From G963662675 sp963676845 (GTDB taxonomy: Bacteria > Bacteroidota > Bacteroidia > Bacteroidales > Prolixibacteraceae): a DNA stretch of 64,000 bases. The stretch lies in NCBI GenBank assembly GCA_963676845.2, contig CAXXKK010000023.1, positions 141,323 through 205,322 of the forward strand, given 5' to 3'. Position 1 is the first letter of the stretch. Every line of letters begins with the position of its first letter. The translations under genes and the position numbers were made by a program. Under the pieces are notes generated by a model, which was not told the origin of the DNA, made no database searches, and saw only the letters and a program-made list of their open reading frames with translations. This document shows, piece by piece, positions 19,772 through 29,700 of the stretch.

Positions 19772-21958
19772 ATGGATTTTTCGATATTTAATGGATATAT
19801 TCTTCGCATTCCAGCATACCCATTCTCATTTTTTCAGTCTATTCAAACAATGACTGAAGATGAATTATTAGATCTATTTAACGATATTAATATTCGAGAA
19901 GCTATTTTCCTAGCTTCACCTCTATTATATTCTCAACTTATACAGCTTACAGAAAATAAAGTTAGCGACAAAAAAAGAGAAAAATTAGTATCCTCATTCT
20001 TCAAATATCTCATAAGGTTATCAACACGTCCAACTCCTTTTGGATCTTTTGCGGGAACTTGTTTTAGTAATGTCATAAACAATAAAACCAAATATATAAT
20101 TGACCAAGATAAAGAGCACATAAAATACACAAGACTATCAATTCAGACTATCGAAATTCTTACACAATATGTTATCGAATCAATTGAATATCCAAATGAT
20201 ATTCCTTTATATATAAACAATACACTATATAAATTGCCTTTGGGTAATTATAGATACATTAAAATATCATATAGTAATAATAAAAAGTATTCTGAAATTA
20301 TAAATCTTCAGTACTCAGAATTTATTGATAAAGCAATCATGCTTGCTAAAACAGGAGTTACGTCTTCAAGATTTTGTAAAGTTTTCAATAAAGAATATGG
20401 GATTGAAAAAAGTGATACAATCGAATTTTTAAAAAACTTGCTAAATGACCAGATACTTATTAGTGAACTAACACCTCAAATTGTTACACATAATAATCTT
20501 GAGGATCTTTATGAAAAGATTAAAAAATTTGAATTAGAAAAAAAATGCAATAACAATAATATTTTTAAACTCATAAACAAAATCAGAAACAATCTTTCTT
20601 GTGATGTATCATTACTAAACTTACACAAGATAGAACTCGAATTGAAAAAATTGCATATTCCATTAAATGAGAAGTTGTTTCATTGTGATCTAAGTATTAA
20701 ATCTAAAAAAATTAGCCTTAATAATAGAATTATTGAGAACGGAGTAAAAACTGGTGTGGAAGTACTATCAAGATTAGTAGATATAGATACGATTCCAATA
20801 GCATCTTTTAAAGAAGAAATAATAAAAAGATATGGACATAAAAAAATTAAACTAGTTGATGCACTAGATCCAATTTTCGGAATTGGTTATAATGAAAATA
20901 GAAATCTAAATAATACTTGTCCATTATTAGATAATTTTGATTTTGAAAACATACATAACAATAAGATTAGCAAAAAGGATATTTTTTTTCTTCATAAGAT
21001 AAGAGATTTTAATCCTACAGACAGTATTGAACTACAATTATCTGATCACGATCTGGAATCACTTGATTTAAATTCCGACCTCATCCCTGAGACATTTTCC
21101 GTTTTCTTTAATGTACTAGACGACGAAAAAGAGAGCATATTTATTAATACTATAAGTAGCATAACGGCCGCTGGTCATATCTCAAGATTTTCGCACCTGG
21201 ATAAAGGTATAGAAAATTTATTGCAAGAGATCTTTGACTATGAGAAACAAATACATTCAGATTGTCTGGTTGCTGAAATTATTCATCAACCAACACAAGA
21301 AATTGGGAACCTTACCTTACGTTCAATATCAAGGGAAAATGAAATTCCATTTCATTCATTTCAATCAAATAATACTAAAAACATTATAAGTATTGATGAT
21401 TTATATTTGCATGTTGACAGCAATTATGAATTAATTCTTACATCTCAAAAGTACAATAAACGAGTTTTACCGTACTTTTCATCATCATATAATTATATGA
21501 TGACAGAATTTCCATTATTTAGATTCCTATGTGATTTGCAATTAGGAAAAGACAATTTAACTGGGCTGCAATTCAGTTGGGGAAATATCTTTGAGTCATT
21601 TCCATTTTTACCACGTATTACTTATAAAAATATTATTTTTTCACCCGCAATATGGAAATTTAGTGGCTCGCATCTTGAAGAGCTAAAATCAATATTAGCA
21701 GATAATAAAGCTAAAGTATTAATTAACATATTTAGAAAGAAACAAAACTTACCTAGCCTTGTATTTTATCACGAGAATGAGAGTGATTTATTACTTGATT
21801 TATCTTCAATAAACTCATTGAATCTCTTAAAAAAATTAATTAAAAATCAACAAATGGTTATATTAAAAGAAACAATGCTTGCTGAAAGCAACACAATGGT
21901 TCACAACTTTAGCTATACGAATGAATTTATAGTAACTGCAAAAAACAATGAAAGATAA
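19772..21958 (+). CDS. LanB glutamylation subunit (lanthipeptide dehydratase N-terminal domain)
   Basis: 728 residues, the size of the Lant_dehydr_N domain on its own. It uses glutamyl-tRNA to glutamylate Ser/Thr of the precursor. The hallmark RLSTRPTPFGSFAG is at residues 82-95, and NLTLRSISRENEIPFHS near 512 and WGNIFESFPFLPRITYKNIIFSPAIWKF near 610 match conserved parts of the domain. The elimination domain is missing here and is encoded by the next gene, which overlaps by 11 bases. Split LanB is known for pinensin-type Bacteroidota lanthipeptides. Confidence 0.9.
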   Translation: MDFSIFNGYILRIPAYPFSFFQSIQTMTEDELLDLFNDINIREAIFLASPLLYSQLIQLTENKVSDKKREKLVSSFFKYLIRLSTRPTPFGSFAGTCFSNVINNKTKYIIDQDKEHIKYTRLSIQTIEILTQYVIESIEYPNDIPLYINNTLYKLPLGNYRYIKISYSNNKKYSEIINLQYSEFIDKAIMLAKTGVTSSRFCKVFNKEYGIEKSDTIEFLKNLLNDQILISELTPQIVTHNNLEDLYEKIKKFELEKKCNNNNIFKLINKIRNNLSCDVSLLNLHKIELELKKLHIPLNEKLFHCDLSIKSKKISLNNRIIENGVKTGVEVLSRLVDIDTIPIASFKEEIIKRYGHKKIKLVDALDPIFGIGYNENRNLNNTCPLLDNFDFENIHNNKISKKDIFFLHKIRDFNPTDSIELQLSDHDLESLDLNSDLIPETFSVFFNVLDDEKESIFINTISSITAAGHISRFSHLDKGIENLLQEIFDYEKQIHSDCLVAEIIHQPTQEIGNLTLRSISRENEIPFHSFQSNNTKNIISIDDLYLHVDSNYELILTSQKYNKRVLPYFSSSYNYMMTEFPLFRFLCDLQLGKDNLTGLQFSWGNIFESFPFLPRITYKNIIFSPAIWKFSGSHLEELKSILADNKAKVLINIFRKKQNLPSLVFYHENESDLLLDLSSINSLNLLKKLIKNQQMVILKETMLAESNTMVHNFSYTNEFIVTAKNNER

Positions 21959-22823
21959 GGTAAAAAGAAATTTTATTCCTGGCGAAGAATGGGTTTGTTT
22001 TAAATTATACATGGGGGAATTGATGTGTAATCATTTTATTTCAAATGATTTATCCAATATAGTTACTGAATTGAATAACAACAATTTATTAGAAATTTGG
22101 TTTTTTATTCGCTATAATGACCCAAAATTCCATTTACGATTAAGATTAAAACTTTTTGATAAAACATATTTTTTTAAAGCCCTCCAAATTGTTACTAATC
22201 AATTACAGAAATATCTCAAAAATGATTTAATATGGGAAATACAAATAAATAGTTACAAACGAGAACTAGAAAGATATGGGTTTAATAGTATAAATAATGC
22301 AGAAATATTGTTCCATCAAAACAGTGTTTTTGTATTAGAATTATTAGAAAAACATAACAGTAATCCACTAAAAGATGAACTATTTTGGAAATACACATTA
22401 AAATATATGGATACTACTCTAACTACTTTTGGATACTCAATACTTGACAAAATCAACATAACAAAAAAAATTATTGAGTCTTTTGAGCAAGAATTTTCCT
22501 TTCATAATAACCAACAATATATTGTAAATGATAAATACAGAAAATATCGTACAGAAATAGAGAATCTTTTTGAATCAATCAACATAATACAACAGCAAAA
22601 ATATGTAGATAACTATTTAAGTCTACATATAAAAGAAACTAAAGACTATTGTTCGAAACTAGATGTTAAGAAGTACATTCCAGCAGCAGGTATTATCCAT
22701 ATGCATTGCAATCGATTATTTGAATTAGAACCACGGAAAATCGAATTTATTATATATAGTTTTTTATTGCGTTTTTATAATTCAATAATAAAAAAAGATT
22801 ACTATCAAAATGGAAAGAATTAA
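21948..22823 (+). CDS. LanB elimination subunit (SpaB C-terminal domain)
   Basis: 291 residues. It removes the glutamate added by the preceding subunit to give dehydroalanine or dehydrobutyrine. Conserved elements are WFFIRYNDPKFHLRLRL (R55, H62, R64, R66), SYKRELERYG near 102-111 and HMHCNRLF near 254-261. It overlaps both neighbours (11 bases before, 14 bases after), which indicates translational coupling within one operon. Confidence 0.9.
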   Translation: MKDKVKRNFIPGEEWVCFKLYMGELMCNHFISNDLSNIVTELNNNNLLEIWFFIRYNDPKFHLRLRLKLFDKTYFFKALQIVTNQLQKYLKNDLIWEIQINSYKRELERYGFNSINNAEILFHQNSVFVLELLEKHNSNPLKDELFWKYTLKYMDTTLTTFGYSILDKINITKKIIESFEQEFSFHNNQQYIVNDKYRKYRTEIENLFESINIIQQQKYVDNYLSLHIKETKDYCSKLDVKKYIPAAGIIHMHCNRLFELEPRKIEFIIYSFLLRFYNSIIKKDYYQNGKN

Positions 22824-24054
22824 TAATAAACGTATTGTCGCAATAATCAAACAAAAAAACCTAAAAAGTTTTTTTCAAAACGTCATAAATACTTGCGAAA
22901 TTATTGATATTGAGAATTTTAACACAAAAAACATTAAAGAAAGAAAAACTTCATTGTTAATAATTGATAGTGTTAAACTTCTCAAGGATTTTCATGAAAT
23001 ATTTGATGAAATTCCATTTATTTTTGTTAGTACTAGCCATAAAATCAATACATCTATCCTATATAAAAAAAAATTCATGGGTGTAATATTTTTAAATTGC
23101 ACTGCAGATTTGAGTAAATTCGGAATATGTGAATCATTTTGTCGACACTTATATTATACTGAAAGCTTACCATCGATCATTAAACAAAAGCTAAGTATTA
23201 AATATGATAAAATAAGAATAAAAGATACTTCTCCCAAAATCCTCATAATTGCCAATAATACATATTATGATGCAGTTTTTCAATTAATCGCATTCTTTAA
23301 TAAACATATGATTTTTGAAGCTACAGTTAGTAACTTATCAAACATTGAAGACCTTAAGTATTTAGCAAATAGTAATGTAAAACTTGTTCATCAAAGTTCC
23401 CCAATAGCCTTTAATGATTATGATATAATTATTACATCTGGGATCGATACAATAGATGCGATGTTCTCTGAAAAACCCATATTTGTAGTAGGAAGTAGAG
23501 GGTACGGAGGTATTCTCGATTCAAAAAATTTTGACTATCTTATGTCTGCAAATTTTGATGGAAGACTCGGTGCTTATCATGGAGAACCCATTCTTCAACG
23601 AGTTTTTTTCCAAGATCTAATAAGTTTATTAGACATAAATTGGAATAAAGAAGGAAATGATCTTGATAAAACCATTAGAAAATATTACAAAAATGCAATC
23701 GATAATATTAATGAATTCATTGAGAATCGGATTCATATAAACAATTCGTTGAATGATAGTAAGCATTTGCTTCGGTTATATCCTATCTTAAGTAAGTATA
23801 TAATTGTATCCTATGATAATGATAATGTGATATTAAAAACTATCACGTTTAATACAAACCTAGGTATTTTAGATAAAGATGTATTTGATCTATTATTAAC
23901 TTTCAATGGAGAAAAAAGATTAAATGAGATTGCAAAAGAATATGAGATCAACTTAAATGGCTTAATCGAATTCATAAAAGATTTATTTAAAAAAAGGATA
24001 ATTGACTTATCTGATAAACAGATAGTAACACAATCGCATCAATATGATAACTAA
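22810..24054 (+). CDS. Glycosyltransferase-like protein fused to a PqqD-like recognition domain
   Basis: 414 residues. The last ~75 residues (SKYIIVSYDNDNVILKT..., GILDKDVFDLLLTFNGEKRLNEIAKEY, then FIKDLFKKRIIDL) look like a PqqD/RRE winged helix, the fold that binds RiPP leader peptides. The middle (about 135-280) resembles a Rossmann half with a nucleotide-sugar-like end: KILIIANNTYYDAVFQLIAFF and PIFVVGSRGYGGILDSKNFDYLMSANFDGRLGAYHGEP. The first 130 residues are not recognised. I infer that it glycosylates or delivers the leader-bound peptide. It overlaps genes on both sides by about 11-14 bases. Confidence 0.6.
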   Translation: MERINNKRIVAIIKQKNLKSFFQNVINTCEIIDIENFNTKNIKERKTSLLIIDSVKLLKDFHEIFDEIPFIFVSTSHKINTSILYKKKFMGVIFLNCTADLSKFGICESFCRHLYYTESLPSIIKQKLSIKYDKIRIKDTSPKILIIANNTYYDAVFQLIAFFNKHMIFEATVSNLSNIEDLKYLANSNVKLVHQSSPIAFNDYDIIITSGIDTIDAMFSEKPIFVVGSRGYGGILDSKNFDYLMSANFDGRLGAYHGEPILQRVFFQDLISLLDINWNKEGNDLDKTIRKYYKNAIDNINEFIENRIHINNSLNDSKHLLRLYPILSKYIIVSYDNDNVILKTITFNTNLGILDKDVFDLLLTFNGEKRLNEIAKEYEINLNGLIEFIKDLFKKRIIDLSDKQIVTQSHQYDN

Positions 24055-25576
24055 ACAGACCATCGAATATATCAACACAACAATTGTTTGTATTGTAAGT
24101 TCTGACTCTCAGATAATAGATTATTCAAATAAATTAAAAAAATACAATCAAGTTAATTGCCTCGAAATTATATTTATTCTTGACTCACCCCTTTTAAAGA
24201 AAAAGATCATAGAAATTATCAAAAAAAACCTTTTTATAGATGTCAAGATACTCTGCTGTCCATTTAATAAGACAATATATTTTCCCGAGTTATTAACATA
24301 CATGCAAAAATTAACTAGAAAAAAATTTGTTTTTCTATGCCAATTCCTTCCATCTATTGATACATTGATTAGTTCCGTAATATTAGCTAAAGAACATGAA
24401 ACATCTATTATTAAAGTTTTATCTCAAGAACAGTATTCAATAAATGAATATCGAGAAATTATCGATACTGATAAAATCATGAATACAAACTGGGCATTAT
24501 TGGTTCAAGTAAGTGCATGTTCGAAAGTCAGTAATTATTCTCTACAAACTAATATATTCACAGCAAATTTATTATACTTTGAACATCAATTGCATATATT
24601 GGGATATATTACATTAATAAATATTATTTATGACAATATTCAGATAAGCCCCACTCCAATTGATAATATTGGGGTATCAGATTTATCTGAAATATACTAT
24701 CCTAGAAGAATAAAAAAGCCAATCTATTCCAAAAATAGATATTTAAAACAAGTTTTTTCGACAAACAGAATAAGTTTCAAAAAATATAAGTGTTTTGAGT
24801 ATTTGAAATATTTTAAAAAACATGACATAAAATATGATGAACTATCAAGAAAACATAAGATTTTAGGACTTGTACCTGCTTACAATGAATCTAAACGTTT
24901 ACCCGATTTTTTAAATCATATTAAAAGCTATTGTGATGGAATAATTTTACTTGATGACGATAGTAGTGATAATACATATGAGCTAGCTGATGATCCTATT
25001 GTAAAACTAAGAGTTAGTAAAAGTAGAAATGAATTTAATGATCTTGAGAATAGGAACATACTACTAAGGTTATCTTCATTATTTAAATCAGAATGGCTAT
25101 TTTTTATTGATGTTGATGAAAAATTTGATAGTCGTTTTGGACTAATAAAAGATTTTACAAACAAAAAAAATGTCAACACAATAGCCTTCCAATATGTTAA
25201 TTTGTGGAATACAGAAAGATATTATCGTACCAATATGTGGGAAGCCACTAGAACCAATTTACCTGGAGTATTTTACAGATGGAGAATGTTTAGAAACAAT
25301 GGGAACATGCAACTATTTTCCAATCAAAAGTTACATTTTAATACTACTCCTTATGTTGATAATCCAATTTTTTCTACGATGCTAATAAAACATTATGGAT
25401 ACCTAAGCAATATAAATAGGGATGAAAAATATAAATTCTACAAAAAGGAAGATACTAAAGAGATTTTAGATTATCAGTTTATTCTTGAAAAGGAAATCAT
25501 TTTAAATGATATAAAACAAATAAAAATGGAACATCTTGAAAGTAATGCAAAATATCTCAATCACATGTATAACTAG
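24044..25576 (+). CDS. Two-domain family 2 glycosyltransferase
   Basis: 510 residues. The C-terminal half (about 270-500) is a clear GT2 domain: KILGLVPAYNESKRLPDFLNHI, GIILLDDDSSDNTYELA, WLFFIDVDEKFD (DxD) and the acceptor region WEATRTNLPGVFYRWRMFRN. The N-terminal half repeats the fold in decayed form (TTIVCIVSSDSQIIDYSNKL, IIFILDSPLLKKKI) but has FVFLCQFLPSID where a DxD is expected, so it is probably not catalytic. It is the last gene of the coupled string beginning at 19772. The substrate is unknown. Confidence 0.75.
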   Translation: MITKQTIEYINTTIVCIVSSDSQIIDYSNKLKKYNQVNCLEIIFILDSPLLKKKIIEIIKKNLFIDVKILCCPFNKTIYFPELLTYMQKLTRKKFVFLCQFLPSIDTLISSVILAKEHETSIIKVLSQEQYSINEYREIIDTDKIMNTNWALLVQVSACSKVSNYSLQTNIFTANLLYFEHQLHILGYITLINIIYDNIQISPTPIDNIGVSDLSEIYYPRRIKKPIYSKNRYLKQVFSTNRISFKKYKCFEYLKYFKKHDIKYDELSRKHKILGLVPAYNESKRLPDFLNHIKSYCDGIILLDDDSSDNTYELADDPIVKLRVSKSRNEFNDLENRNILLRLSSLFKSEWLFFIDVDEKFDSRFGLIKDFTNKKNVNTIAFQYVNLWNTERYYRTNMWEATRTNLPGVFYRWRMFRNNGNMQLFSNQKLHFNTTPYVDNPIFSTMLIKHYGYLSNINRDEKYKFYKKEDTKEILDYQFILEKEIILNDIKQIKMEHLESNAKYLNHMYN

Positions 25577-26020
25577 TTTCTAATATTGTTTTTTACAATT
25601 ATATAAACACCAATTCATTTTTTGAGATTCTGATATAAAATCTTAGATACAAAACAGAACAAACTTGCTAAAAATATCCAATCAACAGCTTTAAAGACTA
25701 CTGTGATAAGAACTACAATAAAGATAACAGAAAAATAGATTTAGGCTCTGAATAATAAGAAAGTATTCATCAAGTATAAAACTATCTAAATTGCCCCTTA
25801 AGAAAATGTGATATAAAAACGAACAGGAAGATCAAATTAAGCTGGCACCTGAACAGATTACGAAAAATTACAAAGAAAAAACTTTTAAGCTCCAAAAGGA
25901 AATACATCCACGATAAACATCACATTGAGCTAGAAGTCGTGTTTAGGAAAATGAAAACAGATAACAAATTTAACCGAATAACAATTACATGATCTAAAAA
26001 AACAGAAATAGATACTTAAT
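25577..26020. other. Spacer between the modification genes and export genes
   Basis: About 440 AT-rich bases. I saw no gene, no GG-type precursor and no strong hairpin. Base composition rises clearly beyond it, from about 22% GC in a sampled line at 20281 to 48% in one at 27601, so it may be a junction between parts with different histories. Confidence 0.4.
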
Positions 26021-28249
26021 ATGCCCAAATTTCCCCATTACAAACAACTTGATGCCATGGATTGTGGTCCTACCTGCCTGCGTATGGTGGCCAAATTTTA
26101 TGGTAAAACTTATAGTTTACAATATTTAAGGAGTAAGTCCTATATTACCCGTGAAGGAGTTTCCATGTTGGGGATTAGTGAGGCTGCAGAAAATATTGGT
26201 TTTCGCACTAAGGGTTATAGACTTACCTGGGAACAGTTAAGAAATGAAGTACCACTTCCATGCATAGTGCACTGGAATCAGCAACACTTCGTTGTCGTAT
26301 ACAAAATAGAAAAGAAGACGAAGTCGCTATTTCCTTTTAATAAAAAAGAAAATGAAATAATCCATATTTCGGATCCAGCCAAAGGGCTCTTAACTTATAC
26401 AAAAGAAGAATTTTTAAAATGCTGGTATAGTGCCAATAACAATAACACACAGGAGGGTACAGCTTTATTACTAGAAACCACACCGGATTTCTATTCACAG
26501 GAAGATGAGCAAAAAGACAAGCTCCGATTTATGTATTTGTTAGGGTATCTTCGCCCGTATACCAAATACATCCTGCAACTGGGATTAGGCATTCTAACAG
26601 GCAGTATTATTAGCTTAATCCTTCCATTTCTTACCCAATCTGTAGTAGATTATGGTATCAGCAATTCGGATATCGGTTTTATTGTTATGGTGCTTATTGC
26701 TCAAATGGCACTTACTGTAGGGCAAACAGCCAATGAATTTATCCGTAGCTGGATCATGCTTCATGTAACTACCCGAGTCAGTATATCCCTGATTTCTGAT
26801 TTTCTGATTAAATTAATGAAACTACCCATTTCATTTTTCGACATCAAAATGATTGGTGATATTATGCAGCGCATCCAGGATCATAACCGGATACAAAACT
26901 TCTTAACAGAATCGCTAATCAGTATTATTTTTGCAGCCATTACCCTAATCATCTACATATTTGTAATGGCAACTTACCATGTTGGAATATTGGGTATCTT
27001 CCTATTAGGAAGTATTCTATACATCTCCTGGGTTTTGCTTTTTCTCAAAAAGAGAAGAGAACTGGATTATAAGCGTTTCCAACAATCTTCGGCCAACCAG
27101 AGCAATGTGGTACAATTGGTTACTGGCATGCAGGAAATCAAGCTAAATGCCTGTGAAAAACAAAAACGATGGGAATGGGAAAGTATACAAGCTAAATTAT
27201 ACAGGGTAAGTATTAAAAGCCTTGCCCTGAACCAAAGCCAGCAGGTTGGAGCTACTTTTATAAACCAGGCAAAAGACCTGTTTATTTCCTTTCTCTCTGC
27301 CCAAGCTGTAATTACCGGAAATATGACACTGGGTATGATGGTTGCAGTTCAATATATCATTGGCCAATTAAATGCTCCAATCCAGCAATTTATTGGATTT
27401 ACTCAAAATGCCCAGGATGCAAAAATAAGCTTGGAACGCCTGAATGAAATCCACAACCGGGAAGATGAAGAAAAACCCGAAGACAATAAAATTCAGGAAA
27501 TTCCTAAAAACAAGGATATTCAAATTAAAAACCTGACTTTCCAATATGAAGGACCACATTCGGAAAAAGTATTAAAAAAAATAAATATGACCATCCCTGC
27601 CAATAAGATAACGGCTATTGTTGGCACCAGTGGTAGCGGCAAAACGACCCTGCTCAAACTTATGCTTGGGTTTTATCCCCCGGCAAAAGGAGAAATATTG
27701 CTAGATAATACAGCACTTAGCAACTATAGCGAATCTAAATGGCGTAAGAAATGTGGTGTGGTAATGCAGGAGGGATTTGTATTCTCAGATAGCATCGCCA
27801 ATAATATTGGGATAATGGATGACATCCCTGATATGGATAAAGTTGAACATGCTGTAAATACCGCTAATATTAAGGGATTTATTCAAAAACTACCGCTTAA
27901 GTACAATACTAAAATCGGGAATGATGGTCATGGTCTTAGCACCGGACAGAAGCAACGATTATTGATTGCTCGTTCCGTGTATAAAGATCCGGACTATCTC
28001 TTTTTTGATGAAGCAACCAATGCTCTGGATGCAAAAAATGAACGGAAAATTATGGAAAACCTGAATAAGTTTTTCAAAGGACGTACAGTTGTTATTGTCG
28101 CCCATCGTTTAAGCACCGTGAAAAATGCAGATCAGATAGTAGTGCTGGAGAAAGGTAAAATTGTTGAGACAGGGAACCATAAAGAATTGGTGGAAAAGAA
28201 AGGGGTGTATTTTAATTTGGTGAAAGATCAGTTGGAGCTAGGAGGATGA
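26021..28249 (+). CDS. Peptidase-containing ABC transporter (C39 type)
   Basis: 742 residues, full length for the bacteriocin-processing exporters. An N-terminal C39 cysteine protease has C15 in DCGPTC, H89 in NQQHFVVVY and D118 in ISDPAKG. Then come about six membrane segments (about 175-450) and an ATPase with GTSGSGKTT, LSTGQKQR and YLFFDEATNALD. It should cut precursor leaders after Gly-Gly and export the product to the periplasm, which fits the KGG leader at 15299. It pairs with the HlyD gene downstream. Confidence 0.95.
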   Translation: MPKFPHYKQLDAMDCGPTCLRMVAKFYGKTYSLQYLRSKSYITREGVSMLGISEAAENIGFRTKGYRLTWEQLRNEVPLPCIVHWNQQHFVVVYKIEKKTKSLFPFNKKENEIIHISDPAKGLLTYTKEEFLKCWYSANNNNTQEGTALLLETTPDFYSQEDEQKDKLRFMYLLGYLRPYTKYILQLGLGILTGSIISLILPFLTQSVVDYGISNSDIGFIVMVLIAQMALTVGQTANEFIRSWIMLHVTTRVSISLISDFLIKLMKLPISFFDIKMIGDIMQRIQDHNRIQNFLTESLISIIFAAITLIIYIFVMATYHVGILGIFLLGSILYISWVLLFLKKRRELDYKRFQQSSANQSNVVQLVTGMQEIKLNACEKQKRWEWESIQAKLYRVSIKSLALNQSQQVGATFINQAKDLFISFLSAQAVITGNMTLGMMVAVQYIIGQLNAPIQQFIGFTQNAQDAKISLERLNEIHNREDEEKPEDNKIQEIPKNKDIQIKNLTFQYEGPHSEKVLKKINMTIPANKITAIVGTSGSGKTTLLKLMLGFYPPAKGEILLDNTALSNYSESKWRKKCGVVMQEGFVFSDSIANNIGIMDDIPDMDKVEHAVNTANIKGFIQKLPLKYNTKIGNDGHGLSTGQKQRLLIARSVYKDPDYLFFDEATNALDAKNERKIMENLNKFFKGRTVVIVAHRLSTVKNADQIVVLEKGKIVETGNHKELVEKKGVYFNLVKDQLELGG

Positions 28250-28256
28250 TAAGAAT

Positions 28257-28316
28257 GGACGCTGATTTACATGATTTAGTTATGCAAATAATAGTTCATC
28301 TTACGGATCAGCGTCC
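28257..28316. repeat. Palindromic intergenic repeat
   Basis: GGACGCTGAT (28257-28266) is the exact reverse complement of ATCAGCGTCC (28307-28316), with a 40-base AT-rich interior. It lies between the ABC transporter stop and the HlyD start. It resembles dispersed REP-like repeats in Bacteroidota rather than a terminator, since no T-run follows. Confidence 0.55.
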
Positions 28317-28393
28317 AAATGAAAGAATCATAAAAGTCATATTTCATCATAAAAATCTGCGTCTAAACATTAAATAAAAAAACATTGTCTGCC

Positions 28394-29689
28394 ATGCCAA
28401 GACAAAACTTAGAAATACACAATGAGTCTGTCCGTGAGATCATGGAGCAGATACCCAGTTGGATTGTTCGTTGGGGATTGACCGTTATTTTTGGAATTTT
28501 TGGAATGATCGTAGTAGGTAGTTACTTTTTTACTTACCCGGAAACAATAACAGTCCCTGTGGTAATTACAAGGATAAACCCTCCGGCATCACTAATCTGT
28601 AAGTCATCAGGAAAAATTGATAAACTTTTCGTTCATGATGGCGACCAGATACAAGAAGGGGAAATGATTGCAGTTATTCAAAATACAGCAGATCTTACGG
28701 ATTACCTCATCCTAAAAAATGAATTGGAAAAAATCAAGCTGGTTGACAATTGGGAGGAAATCATTTTAGCAGAAGAAAACACTATGGATTTATCAATTGG
28801 GGATATGCAAAACAGTTTTGAGCAATTTAAGCGAAACTGGAATAGCTTCCGCAATTATCTACAGCAAGGGTATATCCATAAAAAAATAGAAATCCTCAAG
28901 GAAAGTATCCAAAGACAGGAGGAATATTACCAGTTACAATTAGACCAATATGAGCTACAGCTTGCCGATCTGGATATTACCAGAGAAGTCATGAAAAGGG
29001 ATTCGTCTCTATACCTTAAAGGTGGTTTTAGCGAAAAAGAAATGCAGGAAGCCAACCAACAATTAATCCAAAAAAAATCTTCGGTAAAAAGCTCAGAGGC
29101 AAACTTAAAGAATTCTGAATCTTCAATTATATCTATCAAGGAGAATATTATGGATCTTGAAGTTCAGTATAAAAATGAGCTTTCAGATTATATGCTCACC
29201 CTAAATGAGTCCGTTCAAATCCTTGAGAACAGTATTCGTAACTGGGAAGAAAATTACCTGATAACCTCCCCCATTGAAGGTTCTCTTACTTTTTCAAAAT
29301 ACTGGAGCGAAAACCAGGTTGTTACTGCAGGCGACATTTTTGTAACTGTTATTCCGAAAGAAGAAACCCAAGTCATTGGAAAGACAGTCATCCCAAGTTC
29401 CGGGATTGGCAAAGTAGAAATTGGACAAAAAGTAAATATCAAGCTAACCGGCTTTCCCTATATGAATTTTGGGATGCTAACCGGAAAAATAAGCTCCATT
29501 TCCAGAGTTCCGGGAGAAGAAGGTTATTCTGCAGAGATTGAACTTCCGGAAGGAATGAAAACCAATTACAGTGAACAATTGAAGTTCATCCAGGAAATGG
29601 ATGGAACGGCAGATATTATTACCAGCGAGAAACGTGTTATAAACCGGTTTATTGGAAATATTAAAACAGCAGCAGCCGAAAGCTTCTAA
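28394..29689 (+). CDS. HlyD-family membrane fusion protein
   Basis: 432 residues. It has a single N-terminal membrane helix (WGLTVIFGIFGMIVVGSYFF, about 29-48), a biotinyl-lipoyl-like part (ICKSSGKIDKLFVHDGDQIQEGEMIAVIQN), a long alpha-hairpin coiled coil (about 115-290) and the second lipoyl half (ITSPIEGSLTFSKYWSENQVVTAGDIFVTVIP). It links the C39 exporter to an outer-membrane channel, which is not encoded here. The ATG at 28394 is preferred over the upstream TTG at 28385. Confidence 0.92.
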   Translation: MPRQNLEIHNESVREIMEQIPSWIVRWGLTVIFGIFGMIVVGSYFFTYPETITVPVVITRINPPASLICKSSGKIDKLFVHDGDQIQEGEMIAVIQNTADLTDYLILKNELEKIKLVDNWEEIILAEENTMDLSIGDMQNSFEQFKRNWNSFRNYLQQGYIHKKIEILKESIQRQEEYYQLQLDQYELQLADLDITREVMKRDSSLYLKGGFSEKEMQEANQQLIQKKSSVKSSEANLKNSESSIISIKENIMDLEVQYKNELSDYMLTLNESVQILENSIRNWEENYLITSPIEGSLTFSKYWSENQVVTAGDIFVTVIPKEETQVIGKTVIPSSGIGKVEIGQKVNIKLTGFPYMNFGMLTGKISSISRVPGEEGYSAEIELPEGMKTNYSEQLKFIQEMDGTADIITSEKRVINRFIGNIKTAAAESF

Positions 29690-29700
29690 AAAATAGTCTT

